Source: Paragorgia papillata (taxonomy: Eukaryota > Cnidaria > Anthozoa > Scleralcyonacea > Coralliidae). From it: a stretch of DNA of 64,000 nucleotides. The position numbers and the translations under genes were made by a program. Below, piece after piece: positions 46,682 to 58,326 of the stretch. The stretch lies in contig JAWNZC010000088.1 in NCBI GenBank assembly GCA_035771165.1, positions 1,594,501 to 1,658,500 on the forward strand. The letters are read 5' to 3'. Every line of letters begins with the position of its first letter. The stretch's first letter is position 1. Below the pieces are notes generated by a model, which worked only from the letters and a program-made list of their open reading frames with translations, did no database searches and had not been told where the DNA came from.

Positions 46682-49019
46682 ATGGCGTCGTTTCGCGAGG
46701 CTTGTTTTCCAAGTGATCGTTGGAGCGACGCTCTAGGAACCGTTTGTTCTACGTTCAATATCAAAGATCTTTATTCAGAACAAAAAGAAGCTTTGATGAA
46801 CTTCTTTTCTGGGAAACATGTCTATGTCAACCTACCGACCGCGTTTGGGAAGTCTTTGATTTACCAAGCTGTTCCTATAATGTCTGACGCACTCAGACTC
46901 CGATCGAAAGGTAGCAGTATAATCGTCGTAATTTCGCCTTTGAAGTCGTTGATGGTCGAGCAAGTTGCCTATCTAAAGAGTATCGGTATACCGGCCATTT
47001 GTGTTACGGATGAAGCAACCGACAATACAACTGTTATTCAAGACGTTATCCAAGGCAGGTATTCCCATGTTTATGCTTCCCCTGAGTGCCTTCTTTCCAC
47101 TGGCGTATGGAGAGGAATGTTCGCATCTAGAATGTTCCTAGAAAATCTGGTTGGTGTTGCGGTCGATGAAGCTCACTGTATTAGTCAATGGTAAGTATAA
47201 TTAGTTTGCAAAGTGTCGTTTTAGTTAGATGTCGAGATGTCGAACTTTTCATGAGTCGAAATTTATAGCATAAACAATAGACTATCTTTATTTGCATTAT
47301 ATGCGACTCAGGTTTAATACATTTTTTTATTCGACGTGTGCTTCAAGACTTCAATGTTTGTATTTAATAGGCTATATTCAAAAGTCTAACTTTGTGTGTG
47401 CCGAATCTAATGCAAGTAATTATTAGTATTTAATTCAACAACTTGCACATCACGTTAAAATGGTTCATCTGGTGGACAACTACAAAGCTTTGATGTTCAA
47501 CAGAGCAAATATAAATCAATGAAAAAACCAGCATAGTTTATAAACATTTGTCCTCAATCAGGGGGAAAAAGCAAGTAGTCTAATTGTGTGGTTTTACAAT
47601 AATTCAAATTTATACTCACAATTATGCACATACAAAGTCTTAAGATACAGTGTAAAATATTTTCTCTATTTTCCCTACTATAGGGGGGTGGCCACTAGTG
47701 GACATAGGAAACAAAGCATTCCCTTCCGAAAGTGGTATGGAAACCTTGGTGAACTGATGTCACTTATTCCATCTGATATAAATTTTCTTGTCCTCACTGC
47801 CACAGCTACACAAGCAACGACAGATTGCATTTTTGACAGTCTTCAATTACTTTCAAAGAACGTTTACACTGTTAAACGAATTCCTGACCGCCATAATTTG
47901 CGATACAGCATTCAGTATATTGACAACAATATGTCTCTCTTTTTGCTGGCCTACTCAATGAAGTCAAGGAGAAAGGAGTTGAAACACAACGAACATTGAT
48001 CTACTGTCAAACCCGAAAACATTGTGCATTAATATTTCGGTTATTTGAAATTCATCTAAAGGATAAATTTTACCATGGCATCACTATACCCCAGAATCGA
48101 ATGGTGGAAATGTATCATGCAGGAGCACCTCATACAGAGAAAAAACATGTCATCGAAAACCTCAGTGGAGAAAATGGGTATATTCGCATCTTGATCTCAA
48201 CCATTGCATTTGGCATGGGGGTTAATTGCAAGAGTGTCCACCATGTCATTCATTTTGGTCCCTCCCAGAACACAGGGTGCTATTTGCAAGAGAGTGGACG
48301 GGCAGGTCGAGATGGAAAGCCTAGCAATTGTATTATACTTTACAATTCATTGGATTGATATCCAGTCATTGCACAACAAACATGAAGAAGTTGCTTGTGA
48401 ATGAGAAGTCAATATGCTTGCGACAACTGATACTTTCAGATTTTCAAATCAGTGGCTCATATTTTGAGATACCTCATCAGTGTTGTGATATCTGTGCTCA
48501 AAGGTGTAAATGTGATAGCACTGAATGTGGTAAGGTACCAGTCATTTTAAGCTGAAATACTTACTCATATCATATAAAAAGCAATTGATAGAGAACGAGC
48601 TCCACAATATGACCTCCACAGTTGGTGTCCCAAATGTCTTTCTGGAAATTGGTGGAATTCAAATAAACCAAGTCCTCCAGACATGCCATAGACTAAGTAC
48701 ACTTAAAGATGTGGTTGCAAATGTTGAAATTTGGAGGAAGGGTCATGTAGTTGGAATTTTGACAGCTATTAAACGTGTTTTTAATGACATTAAAGTAGAT
48801 TTAGAGATGTGTACAGTTGAAGAAGAGGAACTGAACATTGAAATGGATTGGGAAGAGGTGAGAGATGATTCTAGTTTTCAGGGTATGGTTAACACACAAT
48901 ATTTGGGATGGAGCAATACAGCCACTTCAACTGACTCTACTTTACTTGGAAATCGTAGTGGTTTTTTTGGAAGATTTTGCAATGACAAACACAGAGTAAA
49001 GTTAACAACAATTAGGTAA
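46682..49019 (+). pseudogene. RecQ-like DNA helicase of the DUF6589 transposon
   Basis: Exon 1 (46682-47190) has the Q-motif-like [14 protein letters not shown], a P-loop variant [26 protein letters not shown] (Ia) and [10 protein letters not shown] (II). The intron to 47684 is phase 2 and restores W at the join. Exon 2 gives [10 protein letters not shown] (III), LIYCQTRKH (IV), [18 protein letters not shown] (V) and [12 protein letters not shown] (VI). A one-base loss in a T run near 47940 and another change near 48350 break the frame. A zinc-binding CCDICAQRCKCDSTECG segment follows, then a C-terminal piece (48585-49019). It likely helped unwind or repair transposition intermediates. Confidence 0.82.
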
Positions 49020-49079
49020 CTTAAACAAAATTAGGTTTTAACTATTAAAAAATGAAGTAGTAGGATATGATTAGTATTA

Positions 49080-49405
49080 CAGTCAAACCAGATGTTCTTT
49101 CCCGCGAGAACTTGCAATATTGACAGCAACATTGCAATGTTGACTTGCAAAGGGTACATGGTGATTTTTTGCCAAGTTGCTAATTGCACATTTATAATAA
49201 ATATCGAATTTCACATAATATGAAGTTTACTTCCAGTTAATTGTTCTGAATTTCAATAGAACTTAATATTATGTGAAGTTCGATATTTAAAATGGGAATT
49301 TTTAGCAACTTGCCAAGAAATCACCATGGATCATTTGCAAGTCAACATTGCAATGTTGCTGTCAATATTGCAAGGTTGTGCAGGAAAGAACATCCGGTTT
49401 GACTG
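49080..49405. mobile_element. Tc1/mariner-like palindromic MITE
   Basis: Starts CAGTCAAACCAGATGTTC and ends with its inverted form GAACATCCGGTTTGACTG; TA borders both sides. The arms are about 140 bp and inverted through TTGCAATATTGACAGCAACA. It lies inside the helicase transposon, downstream of the helicase. Confidence 0.85.
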
Positions 49406-50101
49406 TAAGTATAACAATGTTCTCCCCAGCTTTTTTCCAAGCAGATGTGTCCATTTACAAAAAAATTATACCAGTTTGAATTGGTAATATCAAATTTCTT
49501 GTCTAACCAAACCAAACCAGGACTCACACTTTTAAATCAAATGCTCCAATATATCCATTTGCAATGTGGATTATGAGACTTTGTCACACTTTTTGTTATT
49601 ACTACCAAGCATCACGTGGGCACTACATGTTCTCCTAATCCTAAAGTGATGCTTAGTGGTGATAAGTGCATGAAGTAAACTTGTGCAAGCACCATTAAAT
49701 ATTACCATGGTTACTATGCTTGAAAAGGCGACAGAGAACATTTTACAGTATTAAATTATTGCATATTCATCATTCATCATTCAGATATATATTTCAATCA
49801 CAGTTTTGCCACACACTATGGCATTTATGTTTGTTAAAGCCAGAATTAATAATAATAATTACATCTTATTGACCGAACTTATACTTTTTTCACTGCAAGC
49901 AGGCTATTTCTTATTAGTTTTTTGGGCCTTTTAAACGTTCAGTGTAATACACATACCGGTAATATGTGAAGTGTCATGTTTATTATTACTATACTGATAA
50001 AACAGAATGTTAAATGAAAATAAAATAATTTTCACTTCATAAAGTATCACAATTAATATCTTTATTACAGACAGTGAGTGAGTGAGTGCGCATGCATTCC
50101 T
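49406..50101. other. Spacer between convergent genes of the helicase transposon
   Basis: AT-rich. Holds an imperfect inverted pair around ACCAAGCATCACGTGGGCAC (49603) and AAGTGATGCTTAGTGGTGAT (49644), but no gene. Confidence 0.4.
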
Positions 50102-53100
50102 TTATCTGGCCTTTCTATGTAAAATCATGTACTGTTTATGGTCATTGATCCAACTGAAGTGTTTTTGCAGGTCAAATCCAGATAGTAGAATTGGCTTAAA
50201 TTTAGAAAAGAATCCATAGCTTCTACCAGGTGTTTTGGTTAAGGCATTCTGGGACAAAAGTTCACAGACTATCTTTTTCATGTCGGCCTTCTCTGACTTA
50301 CGAACATGTATCCCTGATCTCTTGTACAATGACATTGATTCATCAAAGTTCTCTGTAAGTTTCTTCGTGACCCCCATTGCATGGCAAATTCGGTCAATGG
50401 ACTTTGTACTAGCATTAGGACCAAGTTTTTTCACAGCGTCCTTATAAATTCTGTTCAAGAATTCTAGGGCAAGGGCTAGGGGAATATTGCCACCTAGCTT
50501 ATTCTTTCGTTTGGAAAATCTGTTCCAAATAAGGTGATGTGCAGCTTTTGGACTCAAAAGCGCATGTATCTGGAACAACATGTAAAGGCCCTCTAGGGCA
50601 TACTTGTAGCTGTTCATATCATGGGTGCAGATACAACAAGAGGAATTTCCAATTTCTGATGACTCTAGCTCCATCACCTTCCGATATTGCATCAACGAAA
50701 TTAAGAATTACCATTCCATAGTCGAGTAGGGCTTTTTGGTAGTTGTACATGTCATCTTGAACATCATTTCGATGGATTTCGGTGAGAAGTGGCTGCTCCT
50801 GTATGTTTACTGGTGGGTTATGGGATTGTTCATGGCTCTGTCTCCATTTTCCATCAGCTGTAAAGGTTTTTTTACAGCCTGGGAAACGACACTTATACCG
50901 ACCATCTGGTGTTCTATCTCTCAACCTCCGTAGCTGTCTCTCCTCCAACTGGTCAACTGCAACGACAATCTTCTTGTGTTTGGCTTCGTCAAGAATATAC
51001 TTATCACAATGGATGACGACAATTTGATCAGGTACTTTGTACATGGCTGAGCACACTCACTTCTTTCAAATCTTCCATTCGAAGTTCTTGCATCCCAGCT
51101 GCGATGATGCGTGACTCGACTTCAAGTGTAAAGAAATGTCGGTCTGCATTTACTGCAGAATCAACATCACTTTTAACAATGCGACGATTGATCAGGTTTC
51201 TGTCACTGTACAATGTGCATTTATCTGCTGCCGACGCTGGACTGTACAAGTGAGAAAATAACACCTGTCATGAAAAGATCATAAAAATATGAAAATTGTG
51301 ATACCAGTAATTAAAAAAACACATTTATTATCCAATAAATTAAATCATTATTCCTTAAAATTTTAGTGTCTCATGTTATTTACTTTTAGCACTGTGTGTA
51401 ATGCCAGACGATTTTACTTATCAAAGGGAGACCCTTTAGATGTCAAATTGGTAGTGTGCTGCGTAGGCAGTGTTGAAACACAAACCGACATATTAAATAT
51501 AGTAAGATTGGATTTCCAGTACTGCCGAAAGATGTAAAGTCCATGTAGCAGTCTAATGTTTCGAGTGAAAGCCCTTCATCAGCGAGAAACAAAAACTGAT
51601 TGAGATGGTGGTGTCTTGGGAAAATACGATATAATTATACTTACACCCAGGGCTTTGTTTCCACCATGCCAATCAGCAATTTCACAATGCAAACCATCCA
51701 TTCGCTCCTCCTAAAGCCATTACTGGGCATTTACAGCTCGTTCAACTGTCAGTTGATCTCCAACAATCGCTTGACTACCATACTTCCGCTGTTCTTCATC
51801 ACCGGCAAGTGGAACATACCGATGGAGTTCCTTCAAGATCTTCAGTATTCCATCTGCATCATTTTCACTTTCATAAATCACGCCAAGAAATGTCTACATA
51901 ATAGATAGTCAGAAATATTACAAGCAAATGAAAACAAGACAGACATCAACAATACATTGTGGAAAGCCAAATTAAGCTTGGTGCCCAGGGTCCTCTCCCA
52001 GCCTTGCTTCGTTTACATGGTACTTATTCAATTATAATTGATTATTGACAGATTGAGGCAATCAAAATATTTCAATGATTGGTCATGAAATCTCAATCGA
52101 TTCTCATCAGTAATAATATTGTGCTACATCAGGTATAATATAACCAATCAGTCAATATCTCAACTTGTACTACAGAATAATTTTTTCCCTATAAACTGAC
52201 AAACCTCGTTTTCATTTGATCATTAGCACTAATAAAACCAGGAGAAACTACCTATGGCTGAGTTTCTAAGATGTAGTCTATCTCCAGCAAAAGGTATTAA
52301 ACTAAAGCTTCCAATGAAAAAATAGAAACCAAGGCTTTATGATTGCAAAATATTGTACTAACTACCGGTACTTATTGACCAAGTGTGACATCCTTACTGA
52401 TAAAATGTTTGACCAAGTACAGACCAAGACGAGTGCAGCTATTCAAGGTCCATGTGACAAACAGAGGTCCAATATTTTACCAGTACTGACTGAATAAGCG
52501 AGGGCAATATTAAAGTACAGTACATAGTCTATTATATAGCTTTCCTGAAATAATTACTTAAAATTTCAATACATGAAAACACCAAGTATTTGTTATTTTT
52601 ATTTGGAATGAAAATAAACTAGATAAACAAAAATAATTTATTTGGCTTCTTTAGTCTTCCAATAATAAATAAAACTGCATTTGTTGGGCTTTAAAATTTA
52701 GAGAATAACTAAGTTTTAAAATTTTTCCTCCTCTGAGCGACTGCGAGAGGATAAGGGAAATATCCAATCGCTTATAAAGCAATCAGATTATAGGATTTCC
52801 ATATTCGGATATCTCAGTGCTACTTGGCATATAACAATAATACTTACTGAATTTCTTGACTGTGCAGATCCTTTGCTATACTTGTGTGGAATATGTTTCT
52901 GAGTAACATCTTTTCCAAATCCAAGACATGGAATGTTCTCAACCAGAATCCTCTGGACAAGGGTAACGTAATTATCCCATTGGGCTTTTTATTCAACATG
53001 GTTGGGAATACATTTCCCATTTTCCATCTTGAGAATACCATCAACAGGAGTTGCTGTGCTTAAATGGTGTCCAGATACTCGGTTAGTAGTGGCATTGACT

Positions 53101-54543
53101 GTGACATAATGTTTATCAATGTTCTGGTGTTCCTCTGTCATATAATGCACATTCTGGTGGTAATCAACATTATCAATGGTAAGCTTAAATCCAGGGGATG
53201 GTTTTGAAGCAACTCTTGTTGAACATGGTGTTGAAGCAAGCTCTTGCGATGAACCACTTTCTTTAGCTACCTTTTCTGCAACCCATTTGGCATCAGTCTC
53301 CACCATTTCTTTCACTGCATCATTATAGCCTTTTCCAAATTCCTCCAATTTCTTATACAAGTGAGTTGGCGATGTCACTAATCTCTGGGGGGCAAATCTT
53401 GACATAATAGGCTATGAAGAAATATTCATTGATTAATTAATTAATACTGCTATATTGCAATTCCAAGTAACAACCCTCAATGCACAACAATAACCCATTC
53501 CTACAAAGCAGAACCTTTAATTATTGTTTTATTCCGGGTAATGCCAGATGATTTTATTCAGCAGAAGCAGGGTTAAATATTAAAATATACTCCATTACAG
53601 TATGTGTATGTTGCAAAATAAACTTACTGCCCAGTTGGAATGATATAAAAAAATTCCCAGCATTAACAAAACTGAAGCAGCCATTCCAACAGCAGGGATC
53701 CACGAAATTTTCTCAGTTTTTTTTCTGTTAGACCCAGCTACTACCAAGACTGAATAGAACAATGGAGCTCTCTTTTCCAATTCCTCATTCTCTTTCTCAA
53801 GTGAAAACTCGAGTAATTTTTCTTTCGATGGTGAACGTAAACAACTGAGGATTTTCTTTGAGCACAGATTTGAACATTCCTTGTCAACTTCTCTCAAAAC
53901 GTTCACAGCAAGATGCCTTCTGATCTGTGGAATGTTCCATGCTGCATTGGTTATTTGTTTAAAGGTGCCACGAACCAGCATCTTCCCCAGAGATTCCAAG
54001 TCAGAATGCAACTGTTTTTCAACTGTCTTACTGGGCCACGACACTCGCGTTAACGGATGTTGTAGCGGGTCGATGTTCTTTAACTGGTGTGGAATGCGCA
54101 ATTGGAACCGATGGAAAATTGGGGTGTTTATGAAACGTTCCAGTTTCACTGCGTGGACTATGTGGCAGCGATGTGGTCGAGACAATCGGTGTCGGAAAAC
54201 CAGAAACGTTCGTGCGTTTGCTCGCTGGTCCTTCCTCCAGACTTGTGTTTTGTCGCTTTTTCAATCTCCCCCTTTCGTAGGCACTAGTCAGCTCCATCAC
54301 AATAATCTTCTCCTGGCAAAGCAAGCTAGATCGTTTGCGAAGTTTATCCAAACATTGTCTGCAGATGTAAGGTGAAGAATCAAATACTGCGAACGGTAGT
54401 TGTTCAATTGCTTCTTTCGCATTAAACTTGGACTTCCCCACCACCAAATATCGTTTGTGGGCTTTTTCAATGACACGATAACACAAGATACAAGAACAAT
54501 CGTCGATTTCTTTTGAACTACAAGCTGAAACACTATCCGCCAT
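50102..54543 (-). pseudogene. DUF6589-family transposase, interrupted
   Basis: Minus-strand order: N-terminal zinc-binding part from 54543 (MADSVSACSS, CSCILCYRVI, YICRQCLDKLRKR); a segment at 54060-53640 (HLAVNVLREVDKECSNLCSK, CLRSPSKEKLLEF, RAPLFYSVL); 53405-52850 (FKLTIDNVDYHQNVHYMTEE, NATTNRVSGHHL), the usual start of DUF6589; 51900-51656 (YGSQAIVGDQLTVERA, likely a catalytic Asp); 51264-50619 with a C2H2 finger (YKCRFPGCKKTFTADGKWRQ) and LDYGMVILNFVDAI; and 50695-50102 (ALEGLYMLFQIHALLSPKAA, LGGNIPLALALEFLNR). Frameshifts near 54060 and 52990 and stops near 51705 show decay; some gaps are introns. The ATG at 54543 is preferred because upstream codons fall in the terminal repeat. Confidence 0.78.
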
Positions 54544-55100
54544 CAATAAAGAAAACTTCACGAAGGCTAAATTAGCAAAATCAGCGTATAATTTATGCAA
54601 ATTGAACGGAAGTTTGCTTACGTCACAGAACACAATTAGCTTCGCAGTTTAGCAGACCGTAATTTCCGGGTTTAGAAGAAATTTCGGACTGCAAGCAGGC
54701 TAGATCAAGAGGTTTTTAATAAATTGAGAAAGGATGACCTGATCTCATTAGGTAAACATTTAAGTATAGAGGTAAAACTTTCTATTGTAAAGAAGGAGAT
54801 GCAAAAGACAATTTGATTGCAGACTGTCTTTCTAGGCCATAGACATGGTCAAACATTTTATACTCTAAAAAAGAAAGTTCTATCAAACTTCCTTTTTTTC
54901 TTTAAGAGGGAGGGTGTTACGGATATGCTTATCCTAAGACAGTTAATTAACGAGTGTAGACAAAAGTCGAGGGTCGAGGGTGGATGTCGAGGGTCGAAAA
55001 ATGTTGAGAAAATGGAAAAATATCGGGGAAATACAGAATATTTATAAAATCACGAAATGCGTCATTCGATAATTTTCAGGAAGAGCTGTTTGAACGAAAC

Positions 55101-55888
55101 TGTGCCTTATTAGCTGTACGCGTGAGGAAGGCGAAGCAAGCACCCAAGAAGTTTAAAATTTAATACATGTAAATATTTCAGATCCGCTTTAAACGCTAGT
55201 TTGGGTCTGCCATCCTTGCGCAAATTGGTTTAATGTTCAGCGCTTGTATCTGAGCCGCGGAAAATATAATTATTATCTTGAGGCGATAGGTTCGAATATT
55301 ACGAACATGATCACAAGACTCAAAATCACGTCATGACAAAAGCTCGCACAGAACTTTATAATTCGCATAAGGCCTATTTCAGGCATCTCGCTTTCTCGCT
55401 GATTTTCTCAAATATATAGGTACGGATAGTTAAAGAAAACTAGAAAACTGGGGGAATTGTCTGTAGTGATTCACTATTTAGCTTCGCAAAATCTATTTTA
55501 AATATCTTTTAATATCGAATATCCGCCTGTTTTCTGTCAACTATTGACATGTAACATATACCGCTAGTTGATCTACGATACATATTTCACAAGCACATTT
55601 TCTGATTCTCAATCCTGAGTTGTGTCTAGTTGTATGGTCTCAGAGTTTACAGTGGAAAATCTTTTAAATTACGATGGCAAAGCGAAAAAAGACAGATGCG
55701 ATATTTCGACCCTAGTTCAGGGTCCATGTCAAACCTATACTATTTGCAATTTTTTAAATATATTTTTCAAAACATTCTGCCAATAGAAATGGTTAACACA
55801 TGGCTAGTTTGCTACCCAGGGTTTTCGCAACTGACACAAAAAGCGGGGTCAACACAGCAGGACTCAAAATATTTGGCAAACTACCTTT
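55101..55888. other. Sequence without supported gene
   Basis: Includes several TCGAGGGTCGA phrases at its left edge (54968-55000) belonging to the LTR remnant; the rest is unassigned. Confidence 0.4.
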
Positions 55889-58250
55889 CTATCTAACTAT
55901 AATGTTAAATGGCAAAGTGTTTAAAAGTCTTTTCTGATCTTGTAACGTCCCATAAAGTTGAGAACGTACTAAAACAAGCCCCGTAAATACTGGGTTTTTA
56001 CGCATAATGTGAGACGGATCTGGATGGTAATATGTGTTAGAGTAATCAGCGCGGTAAACAATGTTACCAGTACGATCATCTCTACCAACGACTCTTTTGT
56101 CCACGTGTCTAATAATAATGTTATGTGACGGATTTCGGTATTTGTTGACAAAACTTTGTCCACAACCGTAACACTTTCTTACATTCGTGGGCATAATTAC
56201 AATCTCGTAAGAATGAGGCGACATGCCCGAATGCCAAGGAATTACTTGCTGGGTAGGCGCTGCAGGTGGTGGTGGTGGTGCAGGGCGCGCTGGTGGTGGT
56301 AATATTTGTGCTGGCGGTCTACATATTGCCACTGGTGCCGCTGGTCTATGTATCGTTGTTGGGGCTGCAAATGTCAAACGAGGGTGCCAAGGTGTGTTCG
56401 ACCATCGAATTCCTGTATTCGCATGTGCTTGCGAAGTGTTATCGATTTCATCATAACTGGAAGGAGCTGCGTCAGCTCCGTACGAGTCACCAATTTTCTG
56501 TTGGGAACCTTTGCTCGATTTTTGTTTCGGTTTTCGCTTTTTTTGCGGAGGACGATGAGACGATCTTGGGTCGTTTTTGCGACCATCAAACATTTCACGC
56601 CCCAACGTTTTTGCCCTGTCTATTTCCCGCTGATAGTGTTCCCGTTGGTGGTCCATAAATGTGGGAACTCTGCCCTCCGTGGTCGAATCATTATATAATC
56701 TCAATAGCTCCATTTCAAGTAAGAGACAGTCTCGTGCATCTGCTTGACAAGTATCTAGTAGCGACAGATTCCGACGGTCTTTGTGCGCCCATCCCGCGTG
56801 AACGACTTCGGCTTGGTTCATTTGAGGTGCATTAGTGGGAGCAAAGGCGCGCAAGATGAAACCTCTTCATTCATGCCACCATTTTACCCATGTCGTTAGG
56901 AATTCCCGATCGGGATCAGCTTTTACAAAGCTATCCAGTTGTTTCTTAACGTTGTCATACGCCGATTCGGTCGTCGCTTTCAACCACATATTACAAAGGT
57001 TTTTAAACTGCTCTGCACTTCCGTCGTCCAGTCTGTTTGCCTTTTTGTTCCTTTTGTCCTTAAAATGAAATTCACAGGATTTTATTCTGTTTTTTGAATG
57101 TTGCCCAAATGCATTTGTGATTCCAGCAATAGTAATTGCACCAGACATGTCGGTACACCAACCTACTGGATCGAATGTACTGGTGCCATTGTCGGAACAT
57201 TTTTTTATTGCCTCGTTAAACAGCTTCCAAAAAAGCTCAACATTTTCCGTTGTCTCGCCTTCAAATGGAACTTGCTTCCTAACTAAAGGGTGATAGACGC
57301 TTGCGGTTAGGGTAATAAAACCACGACAGCGATTGTGCTTCCCATCGAAGAAGCAAAACTCGGTACTTAAAAAACTGGATATTTTTCTATCCATCGCCAT
57401 GGCAATCTTCAGTTTTTCTTTGCAAGTTTTAAATACGAAGGATGGCTGGTCTGGATTTCCTCTTTTGTCGTTCACTTTGTAAATGTAAAATTCGTCTTTC
57501 TTGTCGCAATATTCTTTAAAATTTACGACTGCCTCGAAATTGTGTCCGCATGGTTGTGCGTTTTGATTTATTTTTTGCTTGACGTAGCTTATTTTCCTTT
57601 TGTTGACAACACTGCGAGCCTCTTTTTCGCCAGTCCAAGTTCTCGCGAAACGCTGATATTATGACCGACGACTGAACTTCCGTTGGCTTGATTCGAGAAT
57701 CATTGTTTTTAATGTTCTTAATTTTATCAATATTCCCTGATGTTTTAAACGTTGGCGCACCGGTGTGGTTTCCACAATGATAAATTTTTACGCTGTTGGT
57801 ACCGTAGCTGATATATCTTCTGGCAGAGCAGGAAACGAAATTTCCAGTGGTTCCACAGGCTTTCCATTTATTAGTATGCTCAAACTGTTTGGTGTTTGTC
57901 ACACCGTATTGCACTTTGTAAGGGCATTCTTCGCTTGCACATATGTAGGAGCCTTTACAGTCGGCGCATCGAACTCTGGCATGGCCTTTCCATTGCGAAG
58001 GACAGTTCTTTTTCCATTTTCTCCCATCATTTAAGGCACTATGTAAATTTTCAGCCCCTTTACTTGTTAATTGGAAAGCAACCAGCACATCGATAGGTGG
58101 TAGTTCGTCTACAGTCTCTAAAGGCACATTATACCAAACACTCAACACTAACAGATCTTCTTCACTCGAAGATCCTAATTTACTGGTTGGCGAACTCTCG
58201 CCTCGCGTCCTTTTCTCAACCTTCGATCTAAACGCAAACGTAGGGGTCAC
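55889..58250 (-). pseudogene. MULE-like transposase with Pro-rich, zinc-knuckle tail
   Basis: One minus-strand gene broken twice. The N-terminal part (58250 to about 57640) has a FLYWCH/zinc-like block, CADCKGSYICASEECPY and SARRYISYGTNSVKIYHCG. The frame then shifts near 57640 and continues as NQNAQPCGHNFEAV and NDKRGNPDQPSFVF. The DDE-like core is in 57475-56867: CFFDGKHNRCRGFITLTASV (first D), VGWCTDMSGAITIAGITNAF (second D) and SCEFHFKD. A TGA at 56867-56869 interrupts WWHE/RGFI, after which the same frame runs on through QAEVVHAGWAHKDR and a Pro-rich stretch to CYGCGQSF. Total about 790 codons. The family is Mutator-like; function of the C-terminal Cys motif is unknown. Confidence 0.7.
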
Positions 58251-58326
58251 GTATTCTTTTGGATATTCACGTATTCTGTTACATCTAGTCTTTTATTAAC
58301 TAAAACACGCTGTGGTGCACTGGCAC

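Larger units (their letters stand above)
46471..54702. mobile_element. Helicase-bearing DNA transposon (AcademH-like, DUF6589 transposase)
   Basis: Inverted termini of about 83 bp begin TAGCCTGCTTGCAG and run through AATTACGGTCTGC to a GACGTA. The flanks GATCAGGAG (46462-46470) and GATCAAGAG (54703-54711) differ at one base, giving a probable 9-bp target duplication. It carries a RecQ-like helicase (plus, from 46682) and a DUF6589 transposase (minus, from about 54543), convergent. Naming it AcademH-like rests on the transposase and helicase pair; the 9-bp duplication should be checked against that family. Confidence 0.8.
45800..55100 (+). mobile_element. Internally deleted LTR retroelement split by a DNA transposon
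   Basis: TGTTACGGATATGCCTATCC at 45800 recurs as TGTTACGGATATGCTTATCC at 54915, the likely starts of 5' and 3' LTRs. The 3' one is preceded by a purine tract AAGAGGGAGGG. Between them only a gag start (46423, MSEFKPEQFMLEPDQE, continuing after 54711 as VFNKLRKDDLISLGKHL) and a pol end (DNLIADCLSRP, stop at 54840-54842) remain, in different frames. The gap left between gag and pol marks a large deletion. LTR 3' limits are unclear, and the right one is truncated or diverged. Confidence 0.6.

Noticed and set aside
46471..54702. Reading the helicase as the host RecQ/BLM/WRN gene
   Set aside because: It is between inverted termini with a target duplication, frameshifted and paired with a transposase, so it belongs to the transposon.
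56223..56698. Plus-strand frames opposite the MULE Pro-rich tail
   Set aside because: Antisense to a Pro-rich coding stretch, giving Gly/Val runs; no family resemblance.
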